A stretch of 45,006 nt of DNA from an uncultured Pelosinus sp. (lineage in GTDB: Bacteria > Bacillota > Negativicutes > UMGS1260): positions 1 to 45,006 of the forward strand of contig URQW01000017.1 in assembly GCA_900550105.1 (NCBI GenBank). The letters run 5' to 3'. The notes beneath the pieces were generated by a model that was not told where the DNA came from, did no database searches, and saw only the letters and a program-made list of their open reading frames with translations. The position numbers and the translations under genes were made by a program. Shown piece after piece: positions 8,872-17,034 of the stretch (position 1 is its first letter; every line of letters starts with the position of its first letter).

Positions 8872-10474
8872 ATTTATCCTCCCAATTATAAGGTATCGAT
8901 ATATCGAACTCAACTCCGCCAGAAGGAATATTTCTCACGACAACGGAGCCGCGAAATAAATCTACTTTTTGTTTTATTAAGGCCAATCCTAACCCAGCGT
9001 GCTCTTTTTTTGTGGTTATGTTCGGCAAAAATATTTCTTGCATTAGATCATTACTGACCCAGGGACCGGAATTTTTTGTTTTTATGCGTAGTACAGAAGC
9101 TTCTTGAATGATACTTGCCCAAATTGATCTTGGTTCACAGTCAGTTACCGCTTCTATGGAGTTTTGTAGAAGGTTTCCTAAAATTAATACAATATCGCCG
9201 CTTGTTACATTTACGGGCAATTCTGTAACAATGCTATTTGGGTCGATCATAAAATCTATTTTTAACTCTTTAATTTGACTTTCCTTACCTAATAATAAGC
9301 CAGCAATGATGGAGTCTTTGATATTTTTATGGAGCATACCCATTTGTACTTGCATACCCACTTTGTTGCCAACGGCATAATGTAGGGCTTCCTGATAACA
9401 TTTTAATTGTATGAGACCGCCGATGGTATGCATTTTATTCTTAAATTCATGGGCTTGTGCTCGCAGTGTATCGACTAGACGATGAATGCCTGTTAGCTCT
9501 TCTGCCAGTTGATTTACTTCCGTACGATCCCGGAAGGAGAGTACAGCGCCTACCGTCTTGTCATCGACAATAATCGGAATACTGCAAGATAATATAATTT
9601 TATCTTGCAATCTTTGTTCCTCATCATAAATAGCTTGTCCTGATACGATAACGCTTAATAAGTTGTTATCCGGTAAAAGAGCATCAATGGATTGATTATT
9701 GATCTGTTCCGGCGTAAGACCAAGCAGTTTTATGGCTTCTTGATTCAGATATTTTATATTTTTATCGGTGTCAACCGCTACGATTCCCTCACGAATCGCT
9801 TTCAAGGTCGCATCCCGTTCTTTAAGGATTGTGGCAATTTCACTTGGTTCTAAATTGAACGTCGCGCTTTTAATGTGTCTGGCTAGCATAAGAGAACCGA
9901 GTAAACAACAAAGTACGCCGATGGTAAACGAGAATACGAACTCTTTGGCAGTTGTCCAAATTAAATTATTTACAGCTTCAAGATAAAAACCTACTGTCAC
10001 GAAACCGATCTGTTTTCCGTCGGACGTTATGATTGGAACATTGGCTCTGAGGCTGGGAGCTAATAATTTTCCGGCGGAATATATGAACTCTTGCCCTTGT
10101 AATACACTTGTATGCATTGGGTCTTTTCCCGATGTACCAAGAGCGCTGCTTACAGGGTGAGCTAAGCGGATTTCATCCATATTATAAACTACGATAAGCG
10201 ATGCTCCCGAAGTTTGGCGCATCTCTTCGATCATGGGCTGGAGAAGAAGCGGTGGATTTTCAGCAAGAATTCCATTTTGAACAGCTGGTAGCTTAGCCAC
10301 GATTCTAGCGATGGTTAAACATTGATTCGCAGTCGTTTTTTTTACATCTTCGGTGATTGCTTTAAAAATTAAGCAACTTACTACAAGTAAAGTAAGAGTC
10401 ATTAATGAAATGCTAAAAAAAGCAATTTTATGATACAGTTTTAAAGTGGATAGGTTTGTGAACAAACATAACAC
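8864..10474 (-). CDS. Second CitA/DcuS-family sensor histidine kinase
   Basis: A 536-residue paralogue of the kinase at 1552, with the same order: membrane helix (about 14-37), extracytoplasmic sensor domain with RLAHP and SLRANVPI, second helix (about 175-200), PAS, and dimerisation/His box AHEFKNKMH (His342). The ATPase domain has N-box QNSIEAV and GLGLAL. GTG at 10474 is the longest start. The TTG three codons in (10465) is better spaced from GAGG and may be the true one. The promoter region faces the CitS-type transporter gene. R-x-x-H and S-x-R-A-N are both kept, so it probably senses a related carboxylate. Confidence 0.9.
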   Translation of the reverse strand: MLCLFTNLSTLKLYHKIAFFSISLMTLTLLVVSCLIFKAITEDVKKTTANQCLTIARIVAKLPAVQNGILAENPPLLLQPMIEEMRQTSGASLIVVYNMDEIRLAHPVSSALGTSGKDPMHTSVLQGQEFIYSAGKLLAPSLRANVPIITSDGKQIGFVTVGFYLEAVNNLIWTTAKEFVFSFTIGVLCCLLGSLMLARHIKSATFNLEPSEIATILKERDATLKAIREGIVAVDTDKNIKYLNQEAIKLLGLTPEQINNQSIDALLPDNNLLSVIVSGQAIYDEEQRLQDKIILSCSIPIIVDDKTVGAVLSFRDRTEVNQLAEELTGIHRLVDTLRAQAHEFKNKMHTIGGLIQLKCYQEALHYAVGNKVGMQVQMGMLHKNIKDSIIAGLLLGKESQIKELKIDFMIDPNSIVTELPVNVTSGDIVLILGNLLQNSIEAVTDCEPRSIWASIIQEASVLRIKTKNSGPWVSNDLMQEIFLPNITTKKEHAGLGLALIKQKVDLFRGSVVVRNIPSGGVEFDISIPYNWEDKYE

Positions 10475-10499
10475 CTCAGTAATTAAAATATATTAATCA

Positions 10500-10508
10500 A
10501 TTATATCA
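10500..10508 (-). promoter_or_regulatory. Extended -10 promoter for the second sensor operon
   Basis: The minus strand reads TGATATAAT, an extended -10, about 26 bases before the kinase start. TTGACA at 10527-10532 is 21 bases away, too far for a standard -35, so the extended -10 is the main support. Confidence 0.45.
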
Positions 10509-10658
10509 TAAAATGTAAGAACAGCTTGTCAATGCTTGCTGTTTCCTGTTGTTATAGCCGTGAACAAAATAATCAAAAAAGACAATATGCGTAAAAACTA
10601 TTCATTTTTAAAATTGCGAATTATTATTATATTAATAACATATTAAGGAGGAAAAATT

Positions 10659-12011
10659 ATGGCGGAAAAATCGGAAGATTCCAAGCAGCAATCTGTAATG
10701 GCTAGGCTTTCTAATTTATACGGTATCCCTTTGTGGGCCTATGTTTGCGGTGCTGTAATTGTTATTTTGGCAGCAATGACAAAATCGTTGCCAGTTGACA
10801 TGTCTGGTTCCATTTTGTTGTTATTTGCAGTTGGCTTTATATTTGGTAAAATCGGCGATGAGCTTCCTATTTGGAAAGATTATTTCGGTGGCGGCGCTCT
10901 GATGGCTTTTTTAGGGGCCTCTTTACTGGTTGGACAACATCTTATTCCAGCAGCGAATATTAAAGGGGTTCAATCTCTTTTTGATAAGGGCGCGGGAATG
11001 CTTGACTTTTTTATTGCTATTATTATTACAAGTTCTATTTTATCAATTGATCGGAAATTGCTTGTTAAAGCCGTTGGCGGTTTTATTCCTATGGTCATCG
11101 TGGGGACTGCTACTGCATTCGTTATGGCTATACTTGGCGGACTTCTGGTCGGAGTATCTTATCAAGACTGTTTGCTGAACTATGCTTTGCCAATTATGGG
11201 CGGCGGAAATGGCGCTGGCGCCATTCCTATGAGCCAAATTTGGGGACAGGTCACAGGTAAAGATCCTAAGATCTGGTATTCTTCCGCTGTAGCTGTCTTA
11301 ACTATCGCTAATATTTTTGCGATTATCGTAGGCGCTATGTTAAATGGGATTGGTAATAAGTTCCCTAAGTTCTCTGGACAGGGCGAATTAATTAAAGGCA
11401 ATGAAGAAAAAGAGGAAAGTGTCACTGTTGCTGATAAAGGCAAAGCGGCAGCGATTACTATGGAAGACGGCGTATTTGGCTTATTTGTTGCGCTTTCCTT
11501 CTATGTTCTTGGCAACTTAATTGGCAAGGGACTTTTGCCAAAGATTGGCGGGATAGCTATTCATCCCTATGCTTGGATGGTCGTTTTGCTAATTGCTGCT
11601 AACGCATTGGAGATTGTACCAGCACATGCGAAGGCTGGCGTGAAAAAAGTCAATACTTTTATGATGGGAAAACTAATGTACGTGTTTTTAGCCGGCGTTG
11701 GTATCACTTTTGTCGAATTTGAAGGACTTATCGAAGCCTGCAATATTGTAACAGTTACGATTTCCTTCTTTACGGTTCTCGGTGCTGTCGGCGGTTGTTG
11801 GCTGTTTGCCGGACTTGTCGGTTTCTACCCGATTGAATCGGCGATTGCGGCTGGCTTATGTCATGTAAACAGAGGCGGATCTGGCGACATTGAAGTACTT
11901 GGGGCTTCTAAACGACTGAATCTTATGCCCTATGCACAATTGGCAACCCGTCTTGGCGGCGGCATGATCTTGATTTTTGGCAGTATACTTTTCAATATGT
12001 GGGCCAAGTAG
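10659..12011 (+). CDS. 2-hydroxycarboxylate transporter (CitS/CimH-type)
   Basis: A 450-residue Na+- or H+-coupled symporter of the 2-hydroxycarboxylate transporter family (citrate/malate/lactate). The two re-entrant-loop signatures are present: PIMGGGNGAGAIPMSQIW near residue 185, and CHVNRGGSGDIEVLG followed by LMPYAQLATRLGG near the C-terminus, including the conserved Arg of the substrate site. AAGGAGG precedes the ATG by 8 bases. It is divergent from the second CitA/CitB-like pair, the classic arrangement for regulated citrate uptake. Family is certain; whether the substrate is citrate or malate is not resolvable here. Confidence 0.92.
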   Translation: MAEKSEDSKQQSVMARLSNLYGIPLWAYVCGAVIVILAAMTKSLPVDMSGSILLLFAVGFIFGKIGDELPIWKDYFGGGALMAFLGASLLVGQHLIPAANIKGVQSLFDKGAGMLDFFIAIIITSSILSIDRKLLVKAVGGFIPMVIVGTATAFVMAILGGLLVGVSYQDCLLNYALPIMGGGNGAGAIPMSQIWGQVTGKDPKIWYSSAVAVLTIANIFAIIVGAMLNGIGNKFPKFSGQGELIKGNEEKEESVTVADKGKAAAITMEDGVFGLFVALSFYVLGNLIGKGLLPKIGGIAIHPYAWMVVLLIAANALEIVPAHAKAGVKKVNTFMMGKLMYVFLAGVGITFVEFEGLIEACNIVTVTISFFTVLGAVGGCWLFAGLVGFYPIESAIAAGLCHVNRGGSGDIEVLGASKRLNLMPYAQLATRLGGGMILIFGSILFNMWAK

Positions 12012-12035
12012 ATTTTATAAATCGTGGTAGAATGC

Positions 12036-12068
12036 AGAGTTATTGCTTCGGCAATAACTCTTTTTTTG
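12036..12068 (+). terminator. Intrinsic terminator after the CitS-type transporter
   Basis: GAGTTATTG and CAATAACTC form a perfect stem around a CTTCGG-type loop, followed by seven T (12061-12067). Confidence 0.93.
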
Positions 12069-12156
12069 TCTGAATAAGGGCAAGCGAATCGCGAAGTTAT
12101 AAAATTTCTATTTTTTGAGCAGGATTTTTCATAAATGCGGATAATATATAATTACT

Positions 12157-12171
12157 GGAATACAGAATACC
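12157..12171. promoter_or_regulatory. Degenerate GntR-type operator before the GntR gene
   Basis: GGAATACAGAATACC keeps the outer GG/CC and most bases of the GGTATACCGTATACC dyad at 13012. It lies just after a TATAAT at 12147-12152 and about 90 bases before the GntR start. The position suggests autoregulation. Confidence 0.4.
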
Positions 12172-12258
12172 ATAGGATGCTTTTTCTGAATAAAGCGAAA
12201 ATACAAGTAGGAGTGAAGCGAATTACTCTTACTGTTTGCACTATAAGGAGACTACAAG

Positions 12259-12963
12259 TTGAAACCACTAGACAATCAAGGTATTTCCCATGAAATAGCC
12301 AATGTTCGACCAATCCGCGATATTGTTTACGAATATTTGCGCAATGCCATTCTTGATGGCGACCTTTTACCAGGAGAGCGCATTGTCGAGCGGACCTTTG
12401 CGGAGCAATTCGGCGCAAGTCGGACGCCGGTTCGTGAGGCAATTCGAAAACTGGAAATGGAAAATTTGTTGGAATATATTCCTCGTAAAGGTGTTGTAAT
12501 TAAGGGTATTGATTTAAAAGATATTGTAGAAATTTACTCAATTCGCCAAGCCTTAGAAACCCTTGCCTTTAAAACAGCGATTCCCAATCTTTCTGAAGAC
12601 GATCTTTCGAATTTGCAAAAAATCGTGAAAGAAACCGAGGAAAGTTCTTTAGCTGATGATGTTGCTTCGGTCATAAAGTCCTTGGAGAAGTTTGATGAGA
12701 TCATGATGAAGGCAGGCAAAATGCCTAGACTCCAGGGGTTTATCGTAACACTGCAGGAATCAATTCGGCGTTTTCGTAAAATGAATCTTGTGGACGAAAG
12801 TCGGCGTAAAGAGGCGATAGGAGAGCACAAGGAAATCCTTGAAGCCGTAAAAAATCGTGACATCGAAAAGACGGAACAACTAGTCAAAGCCCATATTGAG
12901 CGGGCTTGCCGTCAATTAATTCATACGTACGGTAAAATGCAAAAATCTCTGCCAAGAGAATAA
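12259..12963 (+). CDS. GntR-family (FadR/FCD subfamily) transcription regulator
   Basis: A 234-residue regulator. The N-terminal winged helix-turn-helix (about residues 15-80) contains the typical GERIVERTFAEQFGASRTPVREAIRKLE. The C-terminal all-helical FCD ligand domain (about 90-225) ends with the KAHIERACRQL helix typical of the family. TTG at 12259 is chosen because AAGGAG lies 8 bases upstream. It sits between the CitS-type transporter and the dcuC-hydratase operon. Four copies of a GTATAC dyad occur before this gene and its functional neighbours. By analogy to CitO/CitI roles in citrate-fermenting Firmicutes it probably responds to a tri- or dicarboxylate. Confidence 0.9.
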   Translation: MKPLDNQGISHEIANVRPIRDIVYEYLRNAILDGDLLPGERIVERTFAEQFGASRTPVREAIRKLEMENLLEYIPRKGVVIKGIDLKDIVEIYSIRQALETLAFKTAIPNLSEDDLSNLQKIVKETEESSLADDVASVIKSLEKFDEIMMKAGKMPRLQGFIVTLQESIRRFRKMNLVDESRRKEAIGEHKEILEAVKNRDIEKTEQLVKAHIERACRQLIHTYGKMQKSLPRE

Positions 12964-13011
12964 AGGCAGAATTTTTTTGCTAGTTTATATAAAAAAAGAT
13001 TGATTTTTTAT

Positions 13012-13026
13012 GGTATACCGTATACC
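13012..13026. promoter_or_regulatory. Perfect GntR-type operator before dcuC-hydratase operon
   Basis: GGTATACCGTATACC is a perfect 15-bp palindrome about 90 bases before the transporter start and about 50 after the GntR stop. It is the best copy of the motif also found at 5247 and 16933. Confidence 0.65.
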
Positions 13027-13113
13027 TTAATAAAGGGGGCTGAAAATAGTTACCAAGTAAAGACCAGATTAAACCAGTGAAAAATGAGTTTACAAGTAGA
13101 AGGAGGAAATTTT

Positions 13114-14385
13114 GTGTTAGTAGCGATTGGGGCTATTATTGTTATTGTTACGATTTATTTGTTAATTAAACAAGTAGAAACGAGAATGGTTTTGTTTTGT
13201 GCTGGTCTTCTTATGGCGATTATTGCGGGGACTCCCTTTGCCGCATTTGAAGCTTTTTCCCATGCAATGAAGGAAAACAAGTTGTTTGAATCTATTATTG
13301 CGGTCATGGGTTTTGCCATGGTCATGAAAGTAACAGGTTGTGATAAACACCTGATTTATTTATTAGCTAAAGGCTTAAAGCGAGTTGGACCCTTTTTAAT
13401 TCCGGGTGCAACACTTGTAACTTTCTTTATTAATATTTCGATTACCAGTTCCGCTGGCTGCTCGGCTGCTGTTGGCTCGATTTTAATCCCGCTGATGATT
13501 GCCGCAGGAATTCATCCGGCGATTGCTGGGGCGGCCATTTACGCGGGAACTTATGGCGCAATTTTTAATCCAGGTTATGCTCAGGTAGCGATTGTGGCTG
13601 ATGTGGCGAAAGCTACGAATATGGAAGTGGTAGCAAATCATTTTATGCCGTTGCTCATCTGCGGTGTGATTGGCGCCTTTAGTTTACTTGCCTACGCTTT
13701 ATTATTTAAGGAAGCGAAAGGCCATGAAAATGAAGCAGCTGTAGCTGCGATGACGGCTAATGCCGATTTCAAAGTGAGCTTTTTAAGAGCGATCGTTCCT
13801 GTCGTTCCCTTAGCAATTTTATTATTAGGAAATATGGGAATTGTAGCAGCCTTTAAACCATTAGGTATTTCCCATGCGATGATTATCGGCGTATTTTGCG
13901 CTTTCTTCGTAACACGCGTTAGTCCGGCAAAAATTTCGAAAGAATTTTGGCACGGTGTTGGCGATTCTTTTGGTCATGTATTTGGCATTATTATCTGCTC
14001 GCTCGTGTTTGTCGGCGGGATGCAGGCGATTGGTCTGATTAAGGCTTTAACAAATGCGATGATTTCTAATCCAGCCATTGCTAAAATTTGCTCGGCTTTA
14101 GGACCCTTCTTGCTTGGTATTATGTGTGGTTCTGGCGATGCATCAGCCGTTGCCTTCAATAAAGCAGTTACTGTTCACGCCGCTCAGTTTGGTCTGTCAC
14201 CGCTCGATATGGGCAGTATGGCAGCGATTGGCGGCGCCTTGGGGCGGACTATGTCGCCGATTGCCGGCGGACTGATCATCTGTGCTACTTTAGCAGGCGT
14301 ATCACCAATGGAAGTAGCCAAGCGAAACGCACCAGGTATGATTATAGCTTGCATTACTTGTTTAGTTTTACTTTTATATAAATAA
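13114..14385 (+). CDS. DcuC-family C4-dicarboxylate transporter
   Basis: A membrane protein of about 423 residues of the DcuC family (anaerobic C4-dicarboxylate uptake, exchange or efflux). Hydrophobic helices cover nearly the whole length; family-like stretches include SITSSAGCSAAVGSILIP and the glycine-rich GGALGRTMSPIAGG near the C-terminus. The frame is open from ATG 13084, but AGAAGGAGG at 13098-13106 is ideally placed for GTG 13114, giving a product that starts at a membrane helix. It is followed 23 bases later by the hydratase gene, so the two form an operon behind the GTATAC operator. A role in citrate/succinate exchange or succinate export is likely but inferred. Confidence 0.87.
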   Translation: MLVAIGAIIVIVTIYLLIKQVETRMVLFCAGLLMAIIAGTPFAAFEAFSHAMKENKLFESIIAVMGFAMVMKVTGCDKHLIYLLAKGLKRVGPFLIPGATLVTFFINISITSSAGCSAAVGSILIPLMIAAGIHPAIAGAAIYAGTYGAIFNPGYAQVAIVADVAKATNMEVVANHFMPLLICGVIGAFSLLAYALLFKEAKGHENEAAVAAMTANADFKVSFLRAIVPVVPLAILLLGNMGIVAAFKPLGISHAMIIGVFCAFFVTRVSPAKISKEFWHGVGDSFGHVFGIIICSLVFVGGMQAIGLIKALTNAMISNPAIAKICSALGPFLLGIMCGSGDASAVAFNKAVTVHAAQFGLSPLDMGSMAAIGGALGRTMSPIAGGLIICATLAGVSPMEVAKRNAPGMIIACITCLVLLLYK

Positions 14386-14408
14386 TACTTTTGATTTTAC
14401 AGTAGAGG

Positions 14409-14432
14409 ATGGTTATGGTTATGGTTATGGTT
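14409..14432 (+). repeat. Tandem hexanucleotide ATGGTT x4 at the hydratase start
   Basis: Four perfect ATGGTT copies offer in-frame starts at 14409, 14415, 14421 and 14427 behind a single AGAGG. Gain or loss of a unit would not shift frame but would change ribosome-site spacing and the number of Met-Val pairs. Confidence 0.9.
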
Positions 14433-16733
14433 AAACTTATTGAAAACGGCGTATATGTAGCTGCTGGAAAGGTTTTGCAAGCTAGTCCGGAGCTGGCAGC
14501 GTCAGGTTGCGGTCATTTGCCGAAAGAAGCTTTTGTTAAGGAAACAGCTCGTCAGCAGACTATGGCTTATCAGATCTTGAGTAAGCATAATACTAGCGGT
14601 ACTATGGATAATTTGAAAGTCCGCTTTGATGCCTTAACTTCGCATGATATTACTTATGTTGGTATTATTCAAACAGCAGTTGCTAGCGGCTTGCAGGAGC
14701 TTCCTGTTCCTTATGCTCTGACAAATTGCCACAACAGCTTGAGCGCTGTCGGCGGTACCATTAATGAAGATGACCATGCTTACGGTTATTCAGCAGCTCG
14801 CAAATTCGGTGGAATTTATGTTCCAGCGCATCAGGCGGTCATTCATCAGTATGCCCGCGAAATGCTCACAGGCGGCGGCAAGATGATCCTTGGTTCTGAC
14901 AGTCATACCCGCTATGGCGCGCTGGGAACGATGGCAATCGGCGAAGGCGGTCCTGAACTTGTGAAACAGCTGTTAAAACGGACTTATGATGTAGCATATC
15001 CTGGTGTGATTGCTATTTACCTTGAAGGTACGCCAAAACGCGGCGTAGGACCGCAAGACGTAGCTTTGGCGATTATCGGCGCTGTCTTTAAAAATGCTTT
15101 TGTGAAAAATAAAGTCATGGAATTTGTCGGACCTGGCATTGAACAATTGAGCATTGATTTTAGAAATGGCATTGACGTTATGACGACAGAAACAACTTGT
15201 TTGACGACCATCTGGAAAACCGATGACAAGGTTAAAGATTTCTACACGACTCATGGCCGTCCGGCTGATTATGTAAAAGTTGAGCCAGGTGAAGTAAGCT
15301 ACTACGATGGTGCGGTTATTGTGGATCTGAGCAAAGTGGAACCAATGATTGCGGTGCCGTTCCATCCAAGCAATACCTATACAATTGCTGAATTCAATGC
15401 CAACGCGGTCGATATTTTGCGTAAAGTAGAACAAGACGCTAAAGAAATCTTTGAAAATCCGAACTTGAATTTCAAGTTGACGGATAAGCTAGTAAATGGC
15501 CGTTTGAAAGTCGATCAAGGGGTTGTTGCCGGTTGCGCTGGCGGTACTTTTGAAAATGTGGCCAATGTAGCGGCGATTCTGCAAGATAAAGCCGTTGGCG
15601 ACTTCTCGCTTAGCGTATATCCTTCGAGCCAGCCCGTATTCTTAGAATTGATGCAGCGTCGTGATATTGAAGCGATTTCCATTGCGGGCGCCAGCATTCG
15701 CAGCGCTTTCTGCGGTCCTTGCTTTGGTGCCGGCGATGTTCCTGTCAATAATGGACTTAGCATTCGTCATACCACGCGGAATTTCCCGAATCGGGAAGGA
15801 TCGAAACCGGCGGAAGGGCAAATCGCTTCAGTGGCGCTCATGGACGCACGTTCGATTGCCGCTACGGCAGCAAATGGCGGGTTCCTGACTGCCGCAACGG
15901 ATGTGGAATATACTGAACCGAATGCAACGTACCATTTCAATGGTAAAGTCTATGAAAACCGTGTATATCAAGGTTTTGGTAAGGCCGAACCGCAGGAAGA
16001 ACTCGTATTTGGACCAAACATCAAACCTTGGCCGACCATTCTGCCGTTGGCTGATCAAATGATCTTAAAAATGGCTGCTGTCATTCATGACCCGGTTACG
16101 ACAACCGATGAATTGATTCCTTCCGGCGAAACCTCTTCATTCCGTTCCAATCCGTTGCGTTTAGCTGAATTTACGCTTTCTCGCAAAGATCCGCAGTATG
16201 TAGGTAGAGCGAAAGCGGTGCAGGGGCTGGAAGCAAATCGCGAGGCCATGCAAGCAGGCGAAAGCGCTAGCGAAGAATTAAAAGCTCTCATGGCTAAAGT
16301 AACAGGCGCTCAGCCTGAAGAGCAGGCTCTTAAAGATTGGGCGGCTAAAACGACAATCGGCAGTGTTATTTTTGCCGTAAAACCTGGCGATGGTTCTGCC
16401 AGAGAACAAGCTGCTTCGTCGCAGCGCGTCCTTGGCGCCAGCGCAAATATTGCCATTGAATATGCTACGAAGCGTTATCGCAGCAATTTGATCAACTGGG
16501 GTATGGTTCCCTTTACGGTCGACAAAGCCGATGAAGGCAAGTTTGCGATTGATGACTATATCTTTATTCCTAATATGAAAGAAGCCATTGCTAGCGGCGC
16601 TGATTCGGTAGCTGCGACGATTTTACGCGGCGATGAAAAAATTGCTATTACGCTTAAATTGGAAAACCTGTCACAAGATGACCGCAAGATCATCCTTACA
16701 GGCTGCCTGATGAACTACTACGCGCAAGAATAG
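14415..16733 (+). CDS. Aconitase-family hydratase (YbhJ-like)
   Basis: About 772 residues of an aconitase-superfamily enzyme, closest in look to the E. coli YbhJ type rather than AcnA/AcnB. Iron-sulfur ligands are visible: one Cys in VVAGCAGG (about 374) and a CGPC pair (about 433 and 436). GSDSHTRYGALG near 160 is the typical substrate-loop region. The C-terminal swivel domain contains SSQRVLGASANIAIEYA. It should interconvert citrate/aconitate/isocitrate or a related hydroxy-acid; the true substrate of this subfamily is not known to me. The 5' end has four tandem ATGGTT units from 14409. ATG 14415 is best spaced from AGAGG (14404-14408). Confidence 0.82.
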   Translation: MVMVMVKLIENGVYVAAGKVLQASPELAASGCGHLPKEAFVKETARQQTMAYQILSKHNTSGTMDNLKVRFDALTSHDITYVGIIQTAVASGLQELPVPYALTNCHNSLSAVGGTINEDDHAYGYSAARKFGGIYVPAHQAVIHQYAREMLTGGGKMILGSDSHTRYGALGTMAIGEGGPELVKQLLKRTYDVAYPGVIAIYLEGTPKRGVGPQDVALAIIGAVFKNAFVKNKVMEFVGPGIEQLSIDFRNGIDVMTTETTCLTTIWKTDDKVKDFYTTHGRPADYVKVEPGEVSYYDGAVIVDLSKVEPMIAVPFHPSNTYTIAEFNANAVDILRKVEQDAKEIFENPNLNFKLTDKLVNGRLKVDQGVVAGCAGGTFENVANVAAILQDKAVGDFSLSVYPSSQPVFLELMQRRDIEAISIAGASIRSAFCGPCFGAGDVPVNNGLSIRHTTRNFPNREGSKPAEGQIASVALMDARSIAATAANGGFLTAATDVEYTEPNATYHFNGKVYENRVYQGFGKAEPQEELVFGPNIKPWPTILPLADQMILKMAAVIHDPVTTTDELIPSGETSSFRSNPLRLAEFTLSRKDPQYVGRAKAVQGLEANREAMQAGESASEELKALMAKVTGAQPEEQALKDWAAKTTIGSVIFAVKPGDGSAREQAASSQRVLGASANIAIEYATKRYRSNLINWGMVPFTVDKADEGKFAIDDYIFIPNMKEAIASGADSVAATILRGDEKIAITLKLENLSQDDRKIILTGCLMNYYAQE

Positions 16734-17034
16734 TTTTTCACTAGATCTTTTACTCGTTTCCGATAAGGCCCGTGCAGTTTTTTTTGCAGCTAAAAAGATA
16801 TTGTTTTACTGTTTTTGGCTAGTAAAAAAGCTCTGTGCGGGCTCTTTGAATATATAAAAAATTGGCCTAAGCCTTTTTATAAAAATTTGTACTTTTGTAC
16901 ATAAAATAAAGTTGTTTTTTTTGTGTAAATTTAGTATATTGTATACAAGTATATAAGATATTGTGTTTATCATTAGCAATGAAATTGAAACTTTTGATTC
17001 GTACATCCTATAATTAGGTTAGGAGGACATAACC
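16734..17034. other. Intergenic region before the carboxyltransferase gene
   Basis: About 300 AT-rich bases without a credible gene. An imperfect long-range pairing (GCCCG at about 16769 with CGGGC at about 16839, plus T and A tracts) may act as a weak terminator after the hydratase. The GTATAC operator at 16933 lies in the downstream half. Confidence 0.5.
16933..16947. promoter_or_regulatory. GntR-type operator before the carboxyltransferase
   Basis: AGTATATTGTATACA is a one-mismatch form of the GTATAC dyad, and it overlaps a possible -10 (TATATT). It lies 88 bases before the ATG at 17035, a distance similar to the dcuC site. Confidence 0.55.

Noticed and set aside
12152..12442. Minus-strand 96-residue ORF over the GntR gene start
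   Set aside because: It lies mostly opposite the GntR coding sequence, lacks a ribosome site and has no recognisable domain.
16768..16842. Long hairpin after the hydratase as a riboswitch or strong terminator
   Set aside because: Pairing is imperfect (GCCCG/CGGGC with mismatches inside) and no conserved riboswitch elements are recognisable.
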